Assembly: GCF_900119695.1 (NCBI RefSeq)
Contig: NZ_LT632547.1
Span: 806,001-870,000 of the forward strand
DNA: 64,000 bases
Direction of reading: 5' to 3'
From: Actinomyces urinae
GTDB lineage: Bacteria > Actinomycetota > Actinomycetes > Actinomycetales > Actinomycetaceae
Shown: positions 58,605-64,000 of the stretch, piece after piece
Numbering within the stretch: the stretch's first letter is position 1
Layout: each line of letters starts with the position of its first letter
The notes under the pieces: model-generated
The model's database searches: none
What the model saw: the letters and a program-made list of their open reading frames with translations, nothing else
What the model was told of the DNA's origin: nothing
Made by a program: the position numbers and the translations under genes

Positions 58605-60035
58605 TCACTCGCCCGGATTGCCAATCAGATCCGCGTCCCCTAGGTCCTGTCCCTGCGAGATGCGAATCATGGCCTCGCGCGAAACCACCTTCACACGCTC
58701 GCGGCCGCCGCGACCACCCACGACCTCACCGAAGTCTGCACCAAGCCTTTGCTCATACTCATCCAAAAGCTCCCAACCATGCCACTCGGTGTAACGCACA
58801 CCTCGCTCCTTGAGTAGCTCAATCATCGCGTCGTGTCCCACGTCTGCCGAAGTCGCATGAAGCTTGCCCGCCTCCGCGTCCTCCACCAGCATCGCGATCG
58901 TCTCCTGCGCGTCCGACTTCGTTGAGCCAATTAGACCCACCGGACCGCGCTTCACCCAACCGGTGGTATAAAGGCCCGTGACAGGTTCCCCCGCCTCGTC
59001 AACCACGCGGCCGGAAACGTTAGGAATCACACCGTGCTTGTCATCAAACGGCACGCCCTCAATCGGGCTGGAGAAGTAGCCAATCGCACGGTAAACCGCC
59101 TGCACGGGAGTTTCCACGAACTCTCCCGTCCCACTCACTGAACCGTCGCCATTCAGCTTCGTGCGCTCCGTGCGGATCGCCGCAACGTTACCTTCCTCAT
59201 CCGCCACAATCTCACTGGGCGAGTGGAACATGTGGATGTGAATACGGCGGCTGGCTGTGTGTTCATCCTCCATCGCGTAGTTCGTCAGTGTCTTCACAAC
59301 CTGCTTCGTCTGATTAGACGCGCGAATGGCCTCCTGGGAGCCCTCGTCGAAATCGAAGTCTTCCTCGTAAACGATTACATCCACGTCCGGCTGCTTGCCC
59401 AGCTCACGAAGCTCCAGCGGCGTGAACTTCATCTGCGCCGGACCACGCCTACCAAACACATGCACGTCCGTCACCGGATTCTTAGCCAGGCCCTCGTACA
59501 CATTCTGTGCGATCTCGGTGGTCAGCATGTCATCGGCGTGCTTCGCGAGGACGCGCGCCACGTCGAGCGCCACGTTACCGGCACCAATGACCGCAATCTC
59601 CTTGGCCTCCAGTGGCCATTCACGCGGATAATCCGGATGCGAGTCATACCAGTACACAAAATCAGCCGCGCCATACACCTGGGGCAGATCCGCGCCCGGA
59701 ATGCTAAACGGCTTATCGCGATCCGAACCCGTTGCAAAGATCACCGCATCATAGTGCTCGTTAAGATCTTCAACCGTAATGTCCTTGCCCACGTGCACAT
59801 TACCCAACAGGCGAATGTCACCGCGCTGCAAAATCTTGTACAGCGCCACAATGATCTGCTTAATGCGCGGGTGATCTGGCGCTACACCGTAACGAACAAG
59901 GCCGTAGGGGGCGGGAAGTTGCTCGAACAGATCAATTGCCACGTCCAAACCGGACTTAGACAAAATGTCGGCCGCGTAAATACCCGCCGGGCCGGCTCCA
60001 ATAACAGCAACATTTAGTGGACGCGTAGAGCTCAC
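58605..60035 (-). CDS. fprA: Ferredoxin-NADP+ reductase, FprA/adrenodoxin-reductase type
   Basis: This 476-residue flavoprotein has the FAD loop VAVIGAGPAGIYAADIL at residues 9-25, YGLVRYGVAPDHP, the NADP loop VIGAGNVALDVAR and the family strings GRRGPAQMKFT and YTTGWVKRGPVGLIGSTK. It passes electrons between NADPH and ferredoxin. The start is a GTG with GAGGGAAG. The C-terminal segment of about 60 residues after the FAD-contact region is the usual actinobacterial extension. Confidence 0.92.
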   Translation of the reverse strand: MSSTRPLNVAVIGAGPAGIYAADILSKSGLDVAIDLFEQLPAPYGLVRYGVAPDHPRIKQIIVALYKILQRGDIRLLGNVHVGKDITVEDLNEHYDAVIFATGSDRDKPFSIPGADLPQVYGAADFVYWYDSHPDYPREWPLEAKEIAVIGAGNVALDVARVLAKHADDMLTTEIAQNVYEGLAKNPVTDVHVFGRRGPAQMKFTPLELRELGKQPDVDVIVYEEDFDFDEGSQEAIRASNQTKQVVKTLTNYAMEDEHTASRRIHIHMFHSPSEIVADEEGNVAAIRTERTKLNGDGSVSGTGEFVETPVQAVYRAIGYFSSPIEGVPFDDKHGVIPNVSGRVVDEAGEPVTGLYTTGWVKRGPVGLIGSTKSDAQETIAMLVEDAEAGKLHATSADVGHDAMIELLKERGVRYTEWHGWELLDEYEQRLGADFGEVVGGRGGRERVKVVSREAMIRISQGQDLGDADLIGNPGE

Positions 60036-60151
60036 TTACTTCCCTCGATCCTACGGATTAAGAATGCAACCTATAGTTTACGAAAATGCGGGGCCTTATT
60101 TCTACAGGACTTCTCTCACTTCTGCCCCACCCCGCGCTTTTGTGCCGATAA

Positions 60152-60179
60152 AAAACGCCCCTTTTGCAAGGGGCGTTTT
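60152..60179 (-). terminator. Intrinsic terminator after the polyprenyl synthase
   Basis: Twelve-base arms (AAAACGCCCCTT and complement) with a 4-nt loop run into TTTTTT on the minus strand. It ends the nuo-polyprenyl operon 17 bases past the stop. Confidence 0.88.
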
Positions 60180-60195
60180 AACAAGCTCAGCCGGA

Positions 60196-61203
60196 TTAAG
60201 CCATGCGGTCAACCGCCGCGTTGGCAAACTGAACCAGAGCTTCCTTAACCGGCGAATCCGGGATGGGCTCGAGCGCCTCCAAAGCTAGATCGGCCCATTC
60301 GCGGGCTTTTGCCCTCGTCTCGTCCAACACCTCGTGATGCTTCAAACGCTCCACCACAGAAGCGAGGAGGTCACCGTCAGTAAGGTCACCACCATCGATG
60401 TCAGCCAAGAGTTTCTTGCCATCTTCATCCAGGAGGCCAGCTTCTCCACGCCTACGCAAAAGGAGCACTGGCATCGTGGCAACACCTTCAACCAGGTCAG
60501 TTCCGGCACTCTTCCCCGTCAGTGCTTCATCAGAGGCAAAATCAATCACGTCGTCAGCGATCTGGAATGCCACGCCAATCCGTTCACCGAAGACGCGAAC
60601 CGCGTCCACGAGATCATCATCCGTATCTGACAGCCAGCCACCAAACACAGCGGATGCGGCAATCAAAGAACCGGTCTTATCTGCCAACACTTGAATGTAG
60701 AAGTCAACCGGATCGGCGTCACCAGGCCCAAACGTCTCGTGAAGCTGGCCCATGCAGAGGCGCTCAAAAGTCTGCGCGTGATACTCAATAATCCGCTGGC
60801 CGAGCTTTGAGACCAATAACGAGGCGCGAGAAAACAATACGTCTCCGGCCAAGATCGCGCGGTTGTTACCCCACTGTAGTTGAGTTGCAGTAACTCCCCT
60901 ACGCTGTGGTGCCGCGTCCATGACATCGTCATGGTAAAGCGTTGCCAGGTGGGTCAGCTCAACCGCGGTTGCAGCTGCCACGATCTGATCAGAAGCAGGC
61001 TGGCCTTCACTACCCAAATGCGCACAAATGAGAGTAAGTGCAGGGCGCAACCGCTTCCCACCAGCTTTAGCAAGGTGAGAGAGTAGCTCGTGGATAAGGT
61101 CATCCGACCCCTTCACCGAATCGGTGAGCAACTGCTCGACTCGGGCGAGGTCGGATGACACCTGCTCTTCTAGAGCTTCAAGCGAAAACTTCGAATTCTT
61201 CAC
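60196..61203 (-). CDS. Long-chain polyprenyl diphosphate synthase
   Basis: This 335-residue trans-prenyltransferase has the first Asp-rich motif DDVMD with RRG after it, and the second QIADDVIDF. It probably makes the heptaprenyl-to-nonaprenyl tail of menaquinone; chain length is not proven. The start is a GTG that overlaps the nuoN stop (GTGA), so quinone-tail synthesis is translationally tied to complex I. Confidence 0.92.
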   Translation of the reverse strand: MKNSKFSLEALEEQVSSDLARVEQLLTDSVKGSDDLIHELLSHLAKAGGKRLRPALTLICAHLGSEGQPASDQIVAAATAVELTHLATLYHDDVMDAAPQRRGVTATQLQWGNNRAILAGDVLFSRASLLVSKLGQRIIEYHAQTFERLCMGQLHETFGPGDADPVDFYIQVLADKTGSLIAASAVFGGWLSDTDDDLVDAVRVFGERIGVAFQIADDVIDFASDEALTGKSAGTDLVEGVATMPVLLLRRRGEAGLLDEDGKKLLADIDGGDLTDGDLLASVVERLKHHEVLDETRAKAREWADLALEALEPIPDSPVKEALVQFANAAVDRMA

Positions 61204-62756
61204 GGTAGCAATACAACCACATTCGCCAACGCATCAAGAATCGGCTGTGGGAACACGCCCAGTAGCATCGTTGCTACAGCGGCAACAACAACTGCGATGA
61301 ACGTGTAGCCTTCTGACTTTACAACCACGGTGTTTTCACTAGGTTCGGTGAAGAACATGAGAACCACCAGGCGGAAGTAGTAGAACGCCGTGATTGCCGA
61401 AGCTACGAGAGCCAGGATTACGAGGCCGGTATAACCAGCGGAAATACCATCAGCAAACACTACAAACTTGCCGATGAATCCGGACGTTAGCGGGATACCC
61501 GCAAACGAAAGCAGGAAGATCAGCATGGCACCAGCCACGAGCGGCGACTTGCGACCAAGACCAGCCCAGCGGGAGATCTCGGTGGCCTCACCCGTAATGT
61601 TTGCGTTCTCATCAGCCTGACGCACCAGCGCAACCACGCCGAACGCGCCAACCGTGGCGATGCCGTAACCCAGCAGGTAGAACAGGACCGAGCCCGCGCT
61701 GCGCGAGGTGGCCGCCAGAACTCCAATGAGGACGAAGCCGGCGTGAGCGATCGACGAGTACGCGAGTAGTCGTTTAATGTCGGTCTGCACCAGACCAACG
61801 AATGTACCGATCGCGATGGTGAGTGCTGCAACCGCTGCGAGGATCCAAATCAGATCCCATTCGAGGCGGACCCCGATGGTCAGGTAAATGCGAACCATCG
61901 TTGCAAAAGCCGCAACCTTAACGGCTGCTGCCATGAAACCCGTAATTGGTGTGGGAGCGCCCTGGTAAACATCCGGCGTCCACGCGTGGAACGGCGCGGC
62001 ACCCACCTTAAACAGGAGACCGACCATAACCATGAACACGCCAACTATGAGCATCCAGTCCATGCCCGGGATCATCGGAACCTTGACCGAGATTTCGCTC
62101 AGGACCACCGAACCAGAGAAGCCGTACAAGAGCGCGCCACCCATCAGGACGAACGCAGATGCGAATGCACCAAGCAAGAAGTACTTCAACGCAGCCTCCT
62201 GTGACAGCTGGCGACGACGGCGAGCCGTTGCCACCAGAATGTACAGAGGCAAGGAGAGCACTTCGAGGGCAACGAACAGCGCTATCAGCGTGTTTGCCGC
62301 GGGGAACACCATCATGCCACTAAGAGAGAACAGCACGAGCGGGAAGATTTCCGTACGCTGGTATCCCTTTGCGATCGAGAGGTCTTCATCCGACGAACCG
62401 GGACGGTCCGAAGGCTGAGCAGCAAACGCGCCATCGCCCAGCTCGGAACGATCCGCGATTACGAGGAGCGCCAGGAACGCTACAACCAAAAGCAGGGCCT
62501 GGGTTGCGAGCGTTAGCGTATCTTCGATGTACTCCCCGTGCGCCAGAGGATTCTGTGCGATCTCAGTCCAACGCGCCACGATAGCCACGAACGAAACCAC
62601 TACCGCAATGATCGAAAGCAGAACCTGCGTACCACGGCGGGCCTTGTGCGGCACAAACGCCTCCACAAGGACACCGAGTACAGCGGCTCCCAAAACGATC
62701 AGGATCGGGGCAAAAGAAACCCAGGCAATCTGCGGGGCTTGAGTTACAAGATCCAT
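61200..62756 (-). CDS. nuoN: NADH-quinone oxidoreductase subunit N
   Basis: This 518-residue antiporter-like subunit has about 14 membrane helices. The proton-path lysines lie in LKYFLLGAFASAF and FKVGAAPFHAWTPDVYQGAPT. The ATG overlaps the nuoM stop (TAATG). It is the last nuo gene before the polyprenyl synthase. Confidence 0.95.
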   Translation of the reverse strand: MDLVTQAPQIAWVSFAPILIVLGAAVLGVLVEAFVPHKARRGTQVLLSIIAVVVSFVAIVARWTEIAQNPLAHGEYIEDTLTLATQALLLVVAFLALLVIADRSELGDGAFAAQPSDRPGSSDEDLSIAKGYQRTEIFPLVLFSLSGMMVFPAANTLIALFVALEVLSLPLYILVATARRRRQLSQEAALKYFLLGAFASAFVLMGGALLYGFSGSVVLSEISVKVPMIPGMDWMLIVGVFMVMVGLLFKVGAAPFHAWTPDVYQGAPTPITGFMAAAVKVAAFATMVRIYLTIGVRLEWDLIWILAAVAALTIAIGTFVGLVQTDIKRLLAYSSIAHAGFVLIGVLAATSRSAGSVLFYLLGYGIATVGAFGVVALVRQADENANITGEATEISRWAGLGRKSPLVAGAMLIFLLSFAGIPLTSGFIGKFVVFADGISAGYTGLVILALVASAITAFYYFRLVVLMFFTEPSENTVVVKSEGYTFIAVVVAAVATMLLGVFPQPILDALANVVVLLP

Positions 62757-64000
62757 TAGTTGTTGCTCCCTTCCGTGCCATCGAACGAAGTGGACGCTCC
62801 GGCGCTGCTAACGAGCTCAATGCGCGGCTGCAGGTGCTCAATAGCACCGTCAGCAACCGGGTTGAGCGCACTTACCAGAGGAGCAGACCAAATACCGAGA
62901 ACAACCATCGCAATGATAAGCGGGGCGATCACGCCCTTCTCACGCATGTTCATATCGGTGAACTTCTCTGCATTTGTTGGCGGCCCAGTGAAGATCGCCT
63001 GGTATGGGATCAACAGGTAGAGAGCCGCAAGAACTACACCCAGCACCGCGAATATGGCTGCCAGCGGGTTAATCTTCCACGTGCCAAGAAGCACCATGAA
63101 TTCGGGTACGAAGCCCGACAAGCCGGGGAGCGCAACCGACGCGAGGCCCGCAACTAACCAGGTGCCCGCAATGACCGGAGTTACGCGCTGCATGCCACGG
63201 TAGGCCGCAATCTCACGCGTTCCACCACGCTCAGTGAGGAAGCCAGAGATCAAGAACATCGCCGCGATGGAGACGCCGTGCGCAACCATGTAGAACATGG
63301 CGCCCACCAGGGCCACGTGCGAGCCGATGTAAATACCAAGAACCATGAAACCGAAGTGCGACACGGACGTGAACGAAACGAGTCGCATGAGGTCTTTTTG
63401 GCCAATGGCTGCCAGGCCACCGTAGAGAATCGAAATGACAGCGAGGACGATGATGACCGGAGCGGCCACGCTCGAAGCATTCGGAAAGAGCGGCAGGGCC
63501 AGGGCGATCATTCCGTAGGTGCCGATCTTGTCGAGGACACCGACCAGCAGAACGGACGTGCCCGGCCGAGCAGCCGCAGCGGTATCGGGTAGCCACGTGT
63601 GAACTGGAACCATCGGGGCCTTAATCGCGAATGCGATAAAGAATGAGATGAAGATCCACGTCTCCACGTTCGACGCCATCGGCGTTCCCGCGAGATTTTC
63701 CATAAGGAACGCGTTTGGACCGTGATCTGAAACCACCCACAGGCCAATCACACCGGCAAGCATGATAAGGCCACCAAACAGCGAGTAGAGCAAGAACTTC
63801 AATGCGGCTGCACGAGCGTTCTTGCCACCGAAACGGCCAATCATGAAGTACAGCGGAATCAGCATCGCCTCGAAAGCAATGTAGAACAGAACCACGTCGC
63901 GGGCTGCAAAGATCAGCACCATGAAGCCCTCAAGAATGAGGATCAAAGCCATGTACATGCTGGACTGGCGAGCCTCGTCGCGTTTGCCTGCGTCCTCGCG
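62756..64000 (-). CDS. nuoM: NADH-quinone oxidoreductase subunit M, 5' end outside window
   Basis: The frame stays open through the right edge, so about 100 N-terminal residues are missing. The remaining 414 residues show the catalytic-type helix GFMVLIFAARDVVLFYIAFEAMLIP and proton-pumping motifs IKAPMVPVHTWLPDTAAAARP. Upstream nuo genes should lie beyond the window. Confidence 0.95.
   Translation of the reverse strand, partial: REDAGKRDEARQSSMYMALILILEGFMVLIFAARDVVLFYIAFEAMLIPLYFMIGRFGGKNARAAALKFLLYSLFGGLIMLAGVIGLWVVSDHGPNAFLMENLAGTPMASNVETWIFISFFIAFAIKAPMVPVHTWLPDTAAAARPGTSVLLVGVLDKIGTYGMIALALPLFPNASSVAAPVIIVLAVISILYGGLAAIGQKDLMRLVSFTSVSHFGFMVLGIYIGSHVALVGAMFYMVAHGVSIAAMFLISGFLTERGGTREIAAYRGMQRVTPVIAGTWLVAGLASVALPGLSGFVPEFMVLLGTWKINPLAAIFAVLGVVLAALYLLIPYQAIFTGPPTNAEKFTDMNMREKGVIAPLIIAMVVLGIWSAPLVSALNPVADGAIEHLQPRIELVSSAGASTSFDGTEGSNN

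Noticed and set aside
1-64000. CRISPR, prophage, insertion sequence, toxin-antitoxin or defence island
   Set aside because: No repeat-spacer series, transposase, integrase or known defence gene was seen; the content is housekeeping.

Overview
This window is core chromosome from a moderately high-GC actinobacterium, most likely of the family Actinomycetaceae. That placement is my inference from gene order, protein character (polyphosphate-glucokinase-like ROK kinase, FprA-type reductase, SdhCA of the Bacillus/actinobacterial type), heavy GTG/TTG start use and TAGNCT-like -10 elements; I could not run a search.

Layout. Bases 1-2581 hold the end of a succinate dehydrogenase operon (sdhC, then sdhA running off the left edge). 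Bases 2862-7942 hold a minus-strand block: nnr, a GtrA-family membrane protein, alr, tsaE, tsaB and rimI (cell-wall D-alanine, NAD(P)HX repair and tRNA t6A synthesis). Two plus-strand genes follow, coaA and a YibE/F membrane protein. Then glmM, rpsI, rplM, truA and a ROK sugar kinase lead into the translation core. From 14744 to 47789 lies one nearly unbroken minus-strand translation/transcription cluster. In transcription order it runs trnW, secE, nusG, rplK, rplA, rplJ, rplL, rpoB, rpoC, rpsL, rpsG, fusA, tuf, the S10 operon (rpsJ to rpsQ), the spc operon (rplN to rplO), secY, adk, map, infA, rpmJ, rpsM, rpsK, rpoA, rplQ. It is cut into units by clear hairpins after secE, nusG, rplA, rplL, rpoC, tuf, rpsQ, rplO, adk and rplQ. 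It also carries an L10-type leader with a terminator-like hairpin before rplJ.

Bases 47968-56789 are the most accessory part: a class I aminotransferase, a monoacylglycerol-lipase-like hydrolase, an APH-fold kinase-like protein with an uncertain start, adenosine deaminase translationally coupled to a tandem double alpha/beta-hydrolase, murB and an MFS transporter. Then come rpmG, three tRNA genes (Met, Thr, Tyr), htpX, an FprA-type ferredoxin-NADP reductase, a long-chain polyprenyl diphosphate synthase, nuoN and the 3' part of nuoM. The quinone-tail synthase is translationally coupled to complex I, which fits a menaquinone respiratory chain together with Sdh.

I found no CRISPR array, prophage, insertion sequence, toxin-antitoxin or defence module, and no convincing novel system. 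The points most worth a second look are regulatory hairpins inside the core operons, the double-hydrolase fusion, several insertions or tails in conserved proteins, and start-codon/leaderless architecture.
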